The notes below the pieces were generated by a model. The model was not told the origin of the DNA. It was given only the letters and a program-made list of their open reading frames with translations, and searched no databases. Below, piece by piece: positions 1 to 9,302 of a DNA stretch of 64,000 bases. A program made the position numbers and the translations under genes. Numbering within the stretch: the stretch's first letter is position 1; each line of letters begins with the position of its first letter. The DNA is from Micromonospora saelicesensis (GTDB lineage: Bacteria; Actinomycetota; Actinomycetes; Mycobacteriales; Micromonosporaceae): assembly GCF_900091575.1 (NCBI RefSeq), contig NZ_FMCR01000003.1, positions 620,001 through 684,000 of the forward strand. The letters run 5' to 3'.

Positions 1-399
1 GTCGAGGAGTACCAGGCGGCTGAGGCGTACCGCAAGGAGTTGCGGACCAAGGCCCCGACGGTCGACGAGAGCGTCTCCAAGCTCTCCGGCGGCAACCAGC
101 AGAAGGTCGTCCTGGCCAAGTGGATGTTCACCGACCCGGACCTGCTGATCCTCGACGAGCCGACGCGCGGCATCGACGTGGGTGCCAAGTACGAGATCTA
201 CGGCATCATCCAGCGGCTCGCCGACCAGGGGAAGGGCGTCGTCGTCATCTCCTCGGAGCTGCCTGAGCTGATCGGGCTCTGCGACCGCATCTACACCGTG
301 TTCGAAGGCGCCATCACGGGCGAGATCGCCCGGGCGGACGCCACCCCGGAAAACCTCATGAAGCAGATGACCTCGACGAAGAAGATGGCCACCCGATGA
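1..399 (+). CDS. Sugar ABC transporter ATP-binding protein, C-terminal part (5' end outside window)
   Basis: The reading frame is open from base 1, so the gene begins upstream of the window. The visible 132 residues hold the second nucleotide-binding domain of a XylG/MglA-type double ATPase: the ABC signature LSGGNQQK, the Walker B segment [14 protein letters not shown] and the switch region [11 protein letters not shown]. These proteins power uptake of monosaccharides at the cytoplasmic membrane. The stop overlaps the ATG of the permease by four bases (ATGA), so the two are translationally coupled. The family is clear. The sugar (xylose, glucose or another) cannot be read from this fragment. 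Confidence 0.93.
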   Translation, partial: VEEYQAAEAYRKELRTKAPTVDESVSKLSGGNQQKVVLAKWMFTDPDLLILDEPTRGIDVGAKYEIYGIIQRLADQGKGVVVISSELPELIGLCDRIYTVFEGAITGEIARADATPENLMKQMTSTKKMATR

Positions 400-1694
400 G
401 CCGATTGAAGGACCTTCAGAAGAACCTGTTCGGAGGCACCACCTCCAACGCTCGCCAGTTCGGGATGATCTTCACCCTGGTGGCGATCGTCGTCCTGTTC
501 CAGATCCTGACCGACGGCCTCACCCTTCGGTCGGACAACCTGATCGCGCTGTTCCAGCAGAACTCGTACATTCTGATTCTGGCCATCGGCATGCTCATGG
601 TGATCGTGGCCGGGCACATCGACCTCTCGGTCGGCTCGGTCGCCGCCTTCGCCGGCATCCTGGTCGCCAAGTCGATGACCGAGTGGGACCTGCCCTGGCC
701 CGCTGCCATCGTGTTCGGCCTCGCCATCGGCGCGGTGATCGGCGCCTGGCAGGGCTTCTGGGTGGCCTACATCGGGGTGCCGGCGTTCATCGTCACCCTG
801 GCTGGCATGCTGCTCTTCCGGGGCGGCAACCAGTTCATCGGTAACGCGAGCACCGTCCCGGTGCCGGAGGGCTTCCGGGAGATCGGCTCCGGCTTCCTGC
901 CCGAGTTCGGTCCGAACACCGGCTACAACAACGCCACGCTGCTGCTCGGCCTGGCCGCGGCGTTGGCGGTGGTGTGGCGCGAGATCCAGGCCCGCAAGAC
1001 CCGACGGGCGATGGACGCCGACCCGGCACCCATGTGGATCTCCATCCTGCGGATGGCCATCATGGTCGGCGTGATCGCCTTCGCGGCGCTGCGCTTCGCC
1101 AGCGGTCGCGTCGGCACCAGCTTCCCGATCTCCGGCATCATCCTGCTGGTCCTGGTCATCGCGTACTCCTTCTACACCCGCAACACGGCCGGTGGCCGGC
1201 ACATCTACGCGGTGGGCGGCAACTCCCGGGCGGCCGAGCTGTCCGGTGTGAAGCTCAAGCGGGTCAACTTCTTCGTCATGATGAACATGTCCGTCCTGGC
1301 CGCGCTGGCCGGCATGATCTTCGTGGCCCGTTCGGCGGCCTCCGGTCCGCAGGACGGCAACGGCTGGGAGCTGGACGCCATCGCCGCTGTCTTCATCGGT
1401 GGCGCGGCCGTCGCCGGCGGTATCGGCACCATCAGCGGTTCCATCGTCGGTGGTCTCGTCATGGCCGTGCTCAACAACGGTCTGCAGTTGATGGGCGTGG
1501 GCACCGACCGCGTCCAGATCATCAAGGGTCTGGTCCTGTTGCTGGCCGTCGCGATCGACGTCTACAACAAGAGCCAGGGGCGCTTCTCCATCATCGGGAG
1601 CCTGATGCGGCCCTTCCGCCGCGACGACTCCGCCCCACCCGCCTCACCGCCGGACGCGGAGCGCGAGCCCGCCAAGGCAGCGGTGTCCGGCTGA
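396..1694 (+). CDS. Monosaccharide ABC transporter permease (XylH/MmsB type)
   Basis: A 432-residue hydrophobic protein with about ten membrane segments and the conserved BPD_transp_2 core, including the [14 protein letters not shown] segment near residues 68-81 and [19 protein letters not shown] near residues 337-355. It forms the membrane channel of a carbohydrate importer with the ATPase upstream and the lipoprotein downstream. The start overlaps the ATPase stop. A cytoplasmic insertion near residues 195-215 and a Pro-rich tail match the longer XylH-like members of the family. The substrate is inferred to be a pentose or hexose. Confidence 0.93.
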   Translation: MSRLKDLQKNLFGGTTSNARQFGMIFTLVAIVVLFQILTDGLTLRSDNLIALFQQNSYILILAIGMLMVIVAGHIDLSVGSVAAFAGILVAKSMTEWDLPWPAAIVFGLAIGAVIGAWQGFWVAYIGVPAFIVTLAGMLLFRGGNQFIGNASTVPVPEGFREIGSGFLPEFGPNTGYNNATLLLGLAAALAVVWREIQARKTRRAMDADPAPMWISILRMAIMVGVIAFAALRFASGRVGTSFPISGIILLVLVIAYSFYTRNTAGGRHIYAVGGNSRAAELSGVKLKRVNFFVMMNMSVLAALAGMIFVARSAASGPQDGNGWELDAIAAVFIGGAAVAGGIGTISGSIVGGLVMAVLNNGLQLMGVGTDRVQIIKGLVLLLAVAIDVYNKSQGRFSIIGSLMRPFRRDDSAPPASPPDAEREPAKAAVSG

Positions 1695-1748
1695 CACGGC
1701 CACCGACCTCTCCACCCGCCTCACCATCTAGAAAGGCAAGTCCTCACC

Positions 1749-2852
1749 ATGCGTAAATTCTTCGGCACGTCGGTGGTGGCCATCAGCGCCGCCGCCATGC
1801 TGGCCCTCGCCGGCTGCGGCTCCGGCCGCGACGGCGACAGCGGCTCCGGCGGCGAGGCCGCCAAGGGCTTCCCGGCGAACTCGCTGATCGGCGTGGCCCT
1901 CCCGGCCAAGACCTCGGAGAACTGGGTCCTCGCCGGTGACCTGTTCAGCAACGGCCTCAAGGAGGCCGGCTTCCAGGGTGACGTGCAGTACGCCGGCGCG
2001 TCGACCACTGTGGCCGACCAGCAGGCTCAGATCACCGCCATGGTCACCAAGGGCGCCAAGGTCATCGTCATCGGCGCGACCGACGCCGCGCAGCTGTCGA
2101 CCCAGGTCGCGGCGGCCCACACGGCCGGCGTGAAGGTCATCGCCTACGACCGGCTCATCACGAACACCCCGGACCTCGACTACTACGTGGCGTTCGACAA
2201 CTTCAAGGTCGGCCAGCTCCAGGGCCAGGCCCTGCTGGACGGCATGAAGGCCAAGAAGCCGAACGGCCCGTACAACATCGAGCTGTTCTCCGGCTCGCCG
2301 GACGACAACAACGCCGGTGTCTTCTTCAACGGCGCGATGGACGTGCTCAAGCCGGAGATCGACAAGGGCAACGTGGTCGTCGCCTCGGGTCAGAAGGACG
2401 TCAAGCAGACCGCCATCCAGGGCTGGAAGGCCGAGGGTGCGCAGGCCCGCATGGACCAGCTGCTGACCTCGACCTACGGCAACAAGGAGCTGGACGGCGT
2501 CCTCTCCCCGAACGACACGCTGGCCCGCGCCATCCTGACCTCGGTCAAGGGTGCTGGCAAGCCGACCCCGGTCGTCACCGGTCAGGACTCCGAGGTTGAG
2601 TCGGTCAAGTCGATCGTCAAGGGCGAGCAGTACATGACGATCAACAAGGACACCCGCAACCTGGTGAAGGAGACCATCAACATGGTCAAGGCTCTCCAGG
2701 CCGGCGACAAGCCGCAGGTGAACGACACCAAGTCCTACAACAACGGCAGCAAGGTCGTCGACACGTACCTGCTCCCGCCGGTCGCCGTCACCAAGGCGAA
2801 CGCGGCTGAGGCGTACGCCAACGACCCGAAGCTCGCGCCGCTCACCAAGTAA
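1749..2852 (+). CDS. Sugar ABC transporter substrate-binding lipoprotein (ChvE/XylF-like)
   Basis: A 367-residue exported lipoprotein. The N-terminus has a charged start, a hydrophobic core and the lipobox LAGC, so Cys22 is the predicted lipidated residue. The mature part is a type I periplasmic binding protein fold (peripla_BP_4), with segments such as VIVIGATDAAQLSTQV and VIAYDRLI that line sugar pockets in ChvE and XylF relatives. It captures the sugar outside the membrane for the two preceding gene products. It sits 54 bases after the permease and is followed by a strong hairpin, so it ends the operon. Confidence 0.93.
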   Translation: MRKFFGTSVVAISAAAMLALAGCGSGRDGDSGSGGEAAKGFPANSLIGVALPAKTSENWVLAGDLFSNGLKEAGFQGDVQYAGASTTVADQQAQITAMVTKGAKVIVIGATDAAQLSTQVAAAHTAGVKVIAYDRLITNTPDLDYYVAFDNFKVGQLQGQALLDGMKAKKPNGPYNIELFSGSPDDNNAGVFFNGAMDVLKPEIDKGNVVVASGQKDVKQTAIQGWKAEGAQARMDQLLTSTYGNKELDGVLSPNDTLARAILTSVKGAGKPTPVVTGQDSEVESVKSIVKGEQYMTINKDTRNLVKETINMVKALQAGDKPQVNDTKSYNNGSKVVDTYLLPPVAVTKANAAEAYANDPKLAPLTK

Positions 2853-2876
2853 TCACCGCACGGTAGGTAGTAACGC

Positions 2877-2913
2877 CGATGGGTCCCGGGGTCTCCTCTA
2901 CCGGGACCCATCG
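2877..2913 (+). terminator. Strong hairpin terminator after the sugar transporter operon
   Basis: A perfect 13-bp inverted repeat (CGATGGGTCCCGG and its complement) encloses an 11-base loop, 25 bases after the stop of the binding protein. There is no T tract, which is usual in high-GC actinomycetes. An ATG inside the left arm is in frame with the next gene but is very unlikely to be its start. Confidence 0.85.
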
Positions 2914-2965
2914 TCGTCCCTGCACCCCCGCACCAACCGGCCTCGACCCGGAAGGAGGTCTGACC

Positions 2966-4228
2966 GTGGCGATACCAGTACGGGCCAGGCCAGCCGGCGT
3001 CGGCCGCAACGCCGAATCCCCGCTGCCGTCGGTTCCCGGCGCCAGCCAGGAGGAGATCCGGCGGCAGAACCTCGGCGCTGTGCTGCGCTACGTCCACCTG
3101 CACGGACCGACGTCCCGCGCCGAGCTGACCAGCCGGCTCGGCCTCAACCGAAGCACCATCGGCGCCCTCGCGGCCGACCTGGTCGCCAGCGGCCTGGTCA
3201 CCGAGGAGGCCCCGACCACCGCCCGCCGCGCCGGCCGCCCCTCACTGGTCGTCAGCCCCCGCTCCGACCGGGTCTACGCCCACGCGTTGAGCATCGACGC
3301 GGACCGGCTGCGTGCCGCCCGGGTCGGCCTCGGCGGGCAGATCCTCGATCTACGGGAGATCCCCCGGCCCAGCGGCATGTCGGCGACCGAAGCCGTCGGG
3401 CCCCTCGCCGACCTGGTCCGTGACATGGAACGGTCGGTGGCTGGCGACGCGCTGCTGGTCGGCGGCGCCGCCGCGGTCACCGACACCACCCGCGACCCGG
3501 ACGGCAGGCTCCGGATCGCCAGCATCGACGAGACGCTCGGCGCGGCGCTGGAGGCGGAGTTCAGCTCCGGCCCCGGTTTCGTGGCCGGCGACCTGGCCGA
3601 CATCGCCGGCCTGGCCGAGCATGTCCGGGGCGTCGCGGTCGGCATCGACGACGTCATCTACCTGCACGGCGACCTGGGCATCAGCGCCGGGATCATCGTC
3701 GGTGGCCGACTGGTGATCGGTCACCGGGGTCACAGCGGCAAGGTCGGCCACATGGTCGTCAACCCCAACGGCCTGCCCTGCGGCTGCGGGTCACGCGGTT
3801 GCTGGGAGACCGAGATCTCCGAAGCCGCGCTGTTGCGGCACGCCGGCCGGGACCCGAGCGACCGCGCGGCGGTGGCCGAGGTGCTGCGCGCCGCGGCGGA
3901 GGGCGACCCGACCGCCCGCGCGGCGGTCGAGCAGGTGGCGGACTGGCTCGGCTTCGGCGTGGCGAACCTGGTCAACGTGGTCAACCCGGACGCCGTGGTG
4001 TTCGGTGGCTCGCTGCGCGACATCTTCACCGCCGGTGCGGACGTGGTCCGGGACCGGCTCGACACCATGCCACTGCCCGCCTCCCGCGAGCACCTGCGGT
4101 TGCGCGCGGCGGCGCTCGGGCGCGACGCCGTCCTGATCGGCGCCGCCGAGTTGGCGTTCGACAAACTCCTGGCCGACCCGTTGAACGTCGGCGTCGCGGG
4201 CCAGGTCGGGACCGCCGAGCCCGCGTAG
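2966..4228 (+). CDS. ROK family transcriptional regulator (XylR/NagC type)
   Basis: A 420-residue repressor with an N-terminal winged helix (about residues 30-80, including SRAELTSRLGLNRSTIGALA) and a ROK kinase-like domain. The zinc cluster CGCGSRGCWE is present, as is the GHSGKVGHMVVNP region. ROK repressors of this type sense a sugar and control the linked transporter, here the operon just upstream. The GTG at 2966 is chosen because GGAGG lies 7 bases before it. The earlier in-frame ATG falls inside the terminator hairpin. The regulated sugar is inferred only from the neighbouring ABC genes. Confidence 0.9.
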   Translation: MAIPVRARPAGVGRNAESPLPSVPGASQEEIRRQNLGAVLRYVHLHGPTSRAELTSRLGLNRSTIGALAADLVASGLVTEEAPTTARRAGRPSLVVSPRSDRVYAHALSIDADRLRAARVGLGGQILDLREIPRPSGMSATEAVGPLADLVRDMERSVAGDALLVGGAAAVTDTTRDPDGRLRIASIDETLGAALEAEFSSGPGFVAGDLADIAGLAEHVRGVAVGIDDVIYLHGDLGISAGIIVGGRLVIGHRGHSGKVGHMVVNPNGLPCGCGSRGCWETEISEAALLRHAGRDPSDRAAVAEVLRAAAEGDPTARAAVEQVADWLGFGVANLVNVVNPDAVVFGGSLRDIFTAGADVVRDRLDTMPLPASREHLRLRAAALGRDAVLIGAAELAFDKLLADPLNVGVAGQVGTAEPA

Positions 4229-4347
4229 CCGCAACTCCCCGCCGGTGCCGCGTGGCTCCGGAAGTGACCCGACGTCGGCCGCGACCATTGCCGCTGGCCC
4301 CACCCTGCCCCACTCGATCTGGCCTTCATTGCGGCTTCTCGTACACG

Positions 4348-4368
4348 CTATCGTACGTCGTACGATAG
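4348..4368. promoter_or_regulatory. Perfect 21-bp TetR-type operator overlapping the drrAB promoter
   Basis: Two perfect 10-base arms, CTATCGTACG and CGTACGATAG, surround a single T. The right arm contains TACGAT (4361-4366), which fits a -10 hexamer about 35 bases before the start, so a bound repressor would block the promoter. No regulator gene lies next to this transporter. A related palindrome precedes the TetR gene at 39426. Confidence 0.85.
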
Positions 4369-4401
4369 TGCGGGCAGACAGTTTCGGGAGGGAGCGCTCT
4401 G

Positions 4402-5367
4402 ATGACAAGAACCGACGCGATAGTGGCGCAAGGGCTGCGCAAGCGGTATCGGGACCGGTACGCGCTGGACGGGTTCGACCTGCGGGTGCCGCAGGGAACG
4501 GTGTGCGGCCTGCTCGGCCCGAACGGGGCCGGCAAGACCACCTCGGTACGGATCCTCTCCACCCTGCTCCGACTCGACGAGGGTCGTGCCGAGGTGGCCG
4601 GCTTCGACGTGACCCGCCAGCCCGACCAGGTGCGCTACCGCATCGGGCTGGTGGGGCAGCATCCCGCGCTCGACGAGGCGCTGAGCGGCCGGCAGAATCT
4701 GGTGCTCTTCGGCCGGCTGTTCCACCTGGGTCGCCGCCGGGCCCGCCAACGGGCGGTCGAGCTGCTGGAACGCTTCGGTCTCGCCGACGCCGCCGAGCAG
4801 CCGGTCAGCACGTACTCCGGCGGAATGCGCCGACGGCTCGACCTCGCGGCCGGCATGATCCTGGCCCCCGCGGTCCTCTTCCTCGACGAGCCCACCACCG
4901 GGCTGGACCCGCGCGGCCGCAACGAGGTGTGGGAGTCGGTCCGGGAGTTGGTACGCACCGGCACCACCGTGCTGCTCACCACCCAGCAACTGGACGAGGC
5001 CGACCAACTCGCCGACCGGATCTCGGTGGTCGAGGCCGGCCGGGTGATCGCCGAGGGAACTCCGGACGACCTGAAGACCCGGCTCGGCGGCGATCGGATC
5101 GAGGTGGTCGTCGCAGCGCCGACCGACCTCGCCGCCGCCGTCGCCCAGATACGCCGGGCGGCCGACGACGAACCGACGGTCGACGTGGACCGGCGGATGG
5201 TGAGCGTCCGGGTCGGTCACCAGGCCGGTGCGCTCGTCGACGTGTTGCGGGCGCTCGACGCCGTGAACGTCCCGGTGGCGGACGTCGCGCTGCGCCGCCC
5301 AACCCTGGACGACGTGTTCCTGCATCTCACCGGGCACCGGGCGGCGACCGCCGAGGTGGCGGCATGA
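4402..5367 (+). CDS. DrrA-type ABC exporter ATP-binding protein
   Basis: A 321-residue ATPase of the daunorubicin-resistance (DrrA/CcmA) family. It has Walker A GPNGAGKTT at residues 39-47, the signature YSGGMRRRLDL, Walker B VLFLDEPTTGLDPR and the DrrA C-terminal domain ending near LDDVFLHLTGH. It energises export of a hydrophobic compound through the permease encoded next, with which it overlaps by four bases. The Shine-Dalgarno GGGAGGGA lies 8 bases before the ATG. Transcription should be controlled by the palindrome at 4348. The exported compound is unknown and could be a drug, lipid or own metabolite. Confidence 0.92.
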   Translation: MTRTDAIVAQGLRKRYRDRYALDGFDLRVPQGTVCGLLGPNGAGKTTSVRILSTLLRLDEGRAEVAGFDVTRQPDQVRYRIGLVGQHPALDEALSGRQNLVLFGRLFHLGRRRARQRAVELLERFGLADAAEQPVSTYSGGMRRRLDLAAGMILAPAVLFLDEPTTGLDPRGRNEVWESVRELVRTGTTVLLTTQQLDEADQLADRISVVEAGRVIAEGTPDDLKTRLGGDRIEVVVAAPTDLAAAVAQIRRAADDEPTVDVDRRMVSVRVGHQAGALVDVLRALDAVNVPVADVALRRPTLDDVFLHLTGHRAATAEVAA

Positions 5368-6194
5368 GCGCGGCGAGCATGTCGGCCCCGCCGGTGGATC
5401 TGACGCCCGGCCGGCCCGCCCTCCTGGCCGACAGCGGCACGCTGATCTGGCGCGGCCTGGCCCGGTGGCGACGCGATCCTGGCCCACTGATCGCCTCGCT
5501 CGGCTTCAACATCCTGATCGTGTTGATGTTCGCGTACCTGTTCGGTGGCGCGTTGCAGGTGCCCGGCGGTGGCAGCTACCGAGAGTTCCTGATGCCCGGC
5601 ATGTTCGTGATGACCATGGTCTTCGGCATCAGCCTCACCACTATCGCCGTTGCCGAGGACCTGGAGCGCGGGGTGACCGACCGGCTCCGGTCGATGCCCG
5701 TCTCACCGCTGGCGCCGCTGGCGGCCCGGGCGGTGGCCGACATGCTGTTCGCGGTGGTCACCCTCGGGGTCCTGCTGCTGACCGGCCTCGCAATCGGGTG
5801 GCGGGCACACGGTGGGGTCGGTGCAACGCTGGCGGCGCTGGGATTGATCCTGCTGCTGCGCTTCGCCCTGATCTGGGTCGGCATCTTCCTCGGGTTGGTC
5901 GCCCGTGGACAGACCGCCGTGGTGGCCGTGCAGACCCTGGAGTTTCCGCTCGGCTTCCTCTCCAACGCGTTCGTCGCACCGTCCACCATGCCCGCCTGGC
6001 TCGGGGCGGTGGCCGCGTGGAACCCGCTGTCGGCGACCGTCGGCGCCACCCGTGAGCTGTTCGGTAACCCCGGTTGGGGCGGCGACTCCTGGGCGGCGCA
6101 GCACTACCCGTTGCTGGCGGTGCTCTGGCCACTCGTCCTGGTCGCGGTCTTCCTGCCGCTCTCGGTCGCCCGGTACCGACGACTGGCCGGCTGA
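5364..6194 (+). CDS. DrrB-type ABC exporter permease
   Basis: A 276-residue ABC-2 type permease with six predicted membrane helices. It has the usual conserved start of the core (TLIWRGLARWRRDPG) and the FLSNAFVAPSTMPAWL segment before the last helices, which is typical of DrrB. It partners the ATPase upstream as a two-component exporter. The ATG overlaps the ATPase stop (ATGA). A second in-frame ATG 15 bases downstream is possible but less favoured. Substrate unknown. Confidence 0.9.
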   Translation: MSAASMSAPPVDLTPGRPALLADSGTLIWRGLARWRRDPGPLIASLGFNILIVLMFAYLFGGALQVPGGGSYREFLMPGMFVMTMVFGISLTTIAVAEDLERGVTDRLRSMPVSPLAPLAARAVADMLFAVVTLGVLLLTGLAIGWRAHGGVGATLAALGLILLLRFALIWVGIFLGLVARGQTAVVAVQTLEFPLGFLSNAFVAPSTMPAWLGAVAAWNPLSATVGATRELFGNPGWGGDSWAAQHYPLLAVLWPLVLVAVFLPLSVARYRRLAG

Positions 6195-6251
6195 GCCCGC
6201 GCGGAGGCGAGGTTCGACTCTCTGGGCCCGATCGGTGTCGGTGGTCGCCGT

Positions 6252-6257
6252 TAGGCT
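6252..6257 (+). promoter_or_regulatory. -10-like box TAGGCT, leaderless start
   Basis: TAGGCT lies 7 bases before the GTG at 6265, so transcription would begin at or next to the start codon. No Shine-Dalgarno sequence is visible. Confidence 0.55.
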
Positions 6258-6264
6258 CACCGGC

Positions 6265-7353
6265 GTGGGTGTGCACCGACTCGATCGGGCCCAGGCGCGG
6301 CGGATCGCCATCCGGGCCCAGCTGCTGGCCGCTCCGCGGCCGACCGACCTGCTGACAGTGGTCCGCCAGTTGACCCTGGTGCAGATCGACCCGACCGCCG
6401 CCGTCGCGCCCAGCGCCGACCTCGTCTGCTGGAGCCGGCTCGGCTCGTCGTACCAGCCCCCGCAGATGCGCGAGGCCCTCGAACGGGACCGGACGCTCTT
6501 CGAGCACCAGGCGATGGTGCGACCGATGGACGACCTGGGGCTCTTCTTCGCGGCGATGGCGGCGTCACCGGGTCATGAGCGCCACCGCGAGTGGCTGCGC
6601 GCCAACGACTCGTTCCGGCGAGACGTCCTCGACCTGCTCGGCCGTTCCGGTCCTTTGCTCTCCCGCGACATCCCGGACACGAGCGCCGTGCCCTGGCCGT
6701 CGTCGGGCTGGACCAACAACCGCAACGTCACCCAGATGCTGGAGTTCCTGGTCCTGCGCGGCGAGGTCGCGATCGCCGGCCGCCAGGGCCGACAGCGGCT
6801 CTGGGACGTGGCCGAGCGGGTCTACCCGGCCGACGTCCCCGTCATCGAGCTGGAGCAGGCGCGCCGACTTCGCAACGAGCGACGGCTGCGGGCGCTGGGC
6901 ATCGCTCGGGAGAAGGCGGTGGTCGTGCCCGGCGAGCCGGCCGAGGTCGGTGACGCCGGCGAGCCAGCGGTCATCGAGGGCGTCGCGGGGGAGTGGCGCG
7001 TGGACCCGACCGCGCTCGGTCAGCCCTTCACCGGGCGTACGGCGCTGTTGTCGCCGTTCGACCGGCTGGTGCACGACCGGGTCCGCCTCGCCGACCTCTT
7101 CGAGTACGAGTACGTGCTGGAGATGTACAAGCCCAGGGCGAGTCGGCGGTGGGGCTACTTCGCGCTGCCGATCCTGCACGGGGATCGGCTGGTCGGAAAG
7201 GTGGACGCCACGGCCGAGCGCCGGCGCGGCACGCTCACCGTGCACGCCGTCCACGAGGACGTGCCCTTCACCCCCGAGGTGACCCGGGCCGTGCACGAGG
7301 AGCTGCACGACCTTGCGTCCTGGCTCACGCTGACCGTCGAGCGCCCACGCTGA
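6265..7353 (+). CDS. Winged-helix DNA-binding domain protein (DUF1006/HTH_42, AlkX/YcaQ-like)
   Basis: A 362-residue protein of the HTH_42 family, with the family pattern of repeated winged helices and motifs such as QARRIAIRAQLL near the start, LVQIDPT, and YEYVLEMYKPRASRRWGYFALPIL toward the end. Characterised relatives (YcaQ/AlkX) unhook or excise DNA crosslinks and bulky alkyl adducts. The C-terminal YKP segment and the preceding LLSPFDRLVHDR match this group. The open frame extends upstream, but the GTG at 6265, just after a TAGGCT box, gives the family's normal N-terminus. Placement beside an exporter may reflect handling of a genotoxic metabolite, which is speculation. Confidence 0.82.
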   Translation: MGVHRLDRAQARRIAIRAQLLAAPRPTDLLTVVRQLTLVQIDPTAAVAPSADLVCWSRLGSSYQPPQMREALERDRTLFEHQAMVRPMDDLGLFFAAMAASPGHERHREWLRANDSFRRDVLDLLGRSGPLLSRDIPDTSAVPWPSSGWTNNRNVTQMLEFLVLRGEVAIAGRQGRQRLWDVAERVYPADVPVIELEQARRLRNERRLRALGIAREKAVVVPGEPAEVGDAGEPAVIEGVAGEWRVDPTALGQPFTGRTALLSPFDRLVHDRVRLADLFEYEYVLEMYKPRASRRWGYFALPILHGDRLVGKVDATAERRRGTLTVHAVHEDVPFTPEVTRAVHEELHDLASWLTLTVERPR

Positions 7354-7395
7354 CGGGTGATCGCCGAGGCCCCCGCTCCCCGACGAGCACCCGTC
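7352..7395. terminator. Possible bidirectional terminator between convergent genes
   Basis: An 8-bp perfect inverted repeat (GACGGGTG and its complement) with a 28-base spacer spans the gap between convergent genes. The arms are short and the loop long, so this is a weak call. Confidence 0.35.
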
Positions 7396-7401
7396 GCCCA
7401 G

Positions 7402-8391
7402 CTAGGCGATCCGGCGGACCCGACGCACAGCCAGGTAGACCAGGAGCAGGGCGAGGGCGACGAAGATGCCCGTCTCGATGCCCTGGAACAGCCAGAACCG
7501 ATCCGCCGGCTGGTACAGCTCCCAGTTGTACGCGCCCGGCTTGAGGCCCAGTTCGGCGCCGCAGGCACGGCCGTCCGGGCCCTTGCCACCCGGCGGGCAC
7601 TGGATCCGGGTGTCCTCCGCCACCATCGCCCCGTCGGCGTTGCGGATGCCCACGGAGAGGACCCAGTCGCCCCGGTCCCCCTCCGGTATCCCGCCCCCGT
7701 CGATCGGGAATGTCTGGGTGAGGGCCGGCTGGTAGTGCGGTCGGGCCAGGACCGCGATCGCCGCCCGAACGCCGATGAACCCGGCGAGGGTGATGCCCAT
7801 GGCAGGCAGCATCCGTTTCCACACGGTGCCGGCGAAGATGCCGAGCGCCACGGCGAAGAGGGTGTAACCGATCGGGACGACACCCTGCAGGTCGAAGACG
7901 ATCAGACCGAACCGGCCCTCGCGCGCGGTCTGGGTGAGCGGCTCGACCCACCAGGACATGCCCAGCCCGTAGCCGACCGCGAGGACCAGCACGCCCGCGC
8001 CGACCAGGCCGAACTTCACAAGGGCCCACTGGTTCCGGCCGACACCCTGGGTCCAGACGAACCGGTGCGTGCCCTGCTCGACCTCGCGGGCGACCAGCGG
8101 GGCTCCCCAGAACAGACCGACAAGCACCGGCAGGGTGATCAGGAGTACGGCCAGCAGGTTGAGGCTGCCGTACTGGTTGGTGAAGCGGTGGAAGCCCGCA
8201 TCGCACGTCTCGCGGGTCGTCTGCGCCACGTCGGCACGGGCGAGCTGGTTGACGCAGTCCGTCAGCCCGAGGTCGGCGAAGGTGGTCCGCATCGACAAAC
8301 CGATCGGCACCAGCACGGCGGCCAGCACCGCGAACCCCAGCAGGGTGTAGAGCGCCTGCTTGCGGTGTTGCCGCCAGGTCAACCAGATCAT
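7402..8391 (-). CDS. ABC transporter membrane protein of a GntR-ABC operon
   Basis: A 329-residue membrane protein with about six hydrophobic segments and a large extracytoplasmic insertion containing cysteines between the last two. Such proteins accompany YtrA-type regulators and an ATPase in Gram-positive antimicrobial-response operons. The ATG at 8391 overlaps the ATPase stop (ATGA) and is preferred to the upstream in-frame start at 8406. It is the last gene of the three-gene operon. Substrate unknown; roles in self-protection or cell-wall stress are inferred from the operon type only. Confidence 0.82.
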   Translation of the reverse strand: MIWLTWRQHRKQALYTLLGFAVLAAVLVPIGLSMRTTFADLGLTDCVNQLARADVAQTTRETCDAGFHRFTNQYGSLNLLAVLLITLPVLVGLFWGAPLVAREVEQGTHRFVWTQGVGRNQWALVKFGLVGAGVLVLAVGYGLGMSWWVEPLTQTAREGRFGLIVFDLQGVVPIGYTLFAVALGIFAGTVWKRMLPAMGITLAGFIGVRAAIAVLARPHYQPALTQTFPIDGGGIPEGDRGDWVLSVGIRNADGAMVAEDTRIQCPPGGKGPDGRACGAELGLKPGAYNWELYQPADRFWLFQGIETGIFVALALLLVYLAVRRVRRIA

Positions 8392-9302
8392 GCCGCTACC
8401 CCCCACTCGCTGTGATTGGTCTTCGTGGTGCCGTCGGCCAGATAGGCCAGCACGACGTCCTCCAGGCTGACCTCGCGGACCGTCCAGGCCGGATCGGTGA
8501 CCGGCCCGTCGGTGCGGACCAGCAACGTGGACTGCCGATCGGTGTGGCTGGCCCGGACCACTGCGGCGACGCCCCCGATTGCGCCGCCGTCGTGGCGCGG
8601 CCCGACGAGTTGCCGGTGCTCGGCGACCAGGTCGTCGACCGCGCCGGTGAGCTGCACCTGGGAGGCGTTCAGCACGATCAGGTAGTCGCAGACGCGCTCC
8701 AGGTCGGCCAGCAGGTGCGAGGAGAGCAGAACGGTGGTGCCCGACTCAGCGACGCTGCCCATCAACGACTGGAGGAACTCCCGCCGAGCCAGCGGGTCGA
8801 GGCTGGCGACCGGTTCGTCGAGCAGCAGCAGCCGCGGCTGCTTGGCCAGTGCCAGAGCAAGCGCGACCTGGGCCCGTTGACCGCCGGAGAGCTTGCCGAC
8901 CGGCTTGTCTGGCGGTATGCCGAGCTGGGCCAGCCGCTGGCGGGCCAACGCCGCGTCCCACCGCTTGTTCAGCTTGCCGCCGGCGATGACCAACTCGGAC
9001 GCCGTGAAATCCCGGTACAGCGGGGTGTCCTGGGCGACGAACCCGATGTCGGCCAGGCCCTCCGTGTCGCCGTACGGAGACCGACCGAACACCCGGACCG
9101 TGCCCGCATCGGGTTTGAGCAGCCCGACGGCCAGGTGCAACAGCGTGCTCTTGCCCGCGCCGTTCGGCCCGACCAGCGCGGCGATCCGGCCGGCCGGCAG
9201 ATGCAGCGAGCAGTCCCGCAACGCCCAGGTGCTGCCGTACCGCTTGCCGAGCCGGTCTGCTTCCAAGACCATGTCCATCCGTTGTCCTCTCGTTCCGCTC
9301 AT
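8388..9302 (-). CDS. ABC transporter ATP-binding protein (YtrB/BcrA-like)
   Basis: A 304-residue ATPase with Walker A GPNGAGKST near residues 39-47, the signature LSGGQRAQVALA, Walker B LLLLDEPVASLDPLARREF and the switch histidine in LLSSHLLADLERV. It powers the membrane protein encoded just downstream and overlaps both neighbours by four bases, so the GntR regulator, ATPase and permease are translated as a unit. The exact start could also be one of two in-frame ATGs 24 or 30 bases downstream, but the ATGA overlap supports 9302. Confidence 0.9.
   Translation of the reverse strand: MSGTRGQRMDMVLEADRLGKRYGSTWALRDCSLHLPAGRIAALVGPNGAGKSTLLHLAVGLLKPDAGTVRVFGRSPYGDTEGLADIGFVAQDTPLYRDFTASELVIAGGKLNKRWDAALARQRLAQLGIPPDKPVGKLSGGQRAQVALALALAKQPRLLLLDEPVASLDPLARREFLQSLMGSVAESGTTVLLSSHLLADLERVCDYLIVLNASQVQLTGAVDDLVAEHRQLVGPRHDGGAIGGVAAVVRASHTDRQSTLLVRTDGPVTDPAWTVREVSLEDVVLAYLADGTTKTNHSEWGVAA

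Noticed and set aside
291..1202. Long antisense frame across the sugar permease gene
   Set aside because: Asp/Gly/His/Gln-rich composition typical of the complement of a high-GC gene; the plus-strand gene is unambiguous.
6208..6230. T-arm-like GGTTCGACTC suggesting a tRNA
   Set aside because: No acceptor stem, D arm or anticodon arm can be built around it, and it overlaps the start region of the winged-helix gene.
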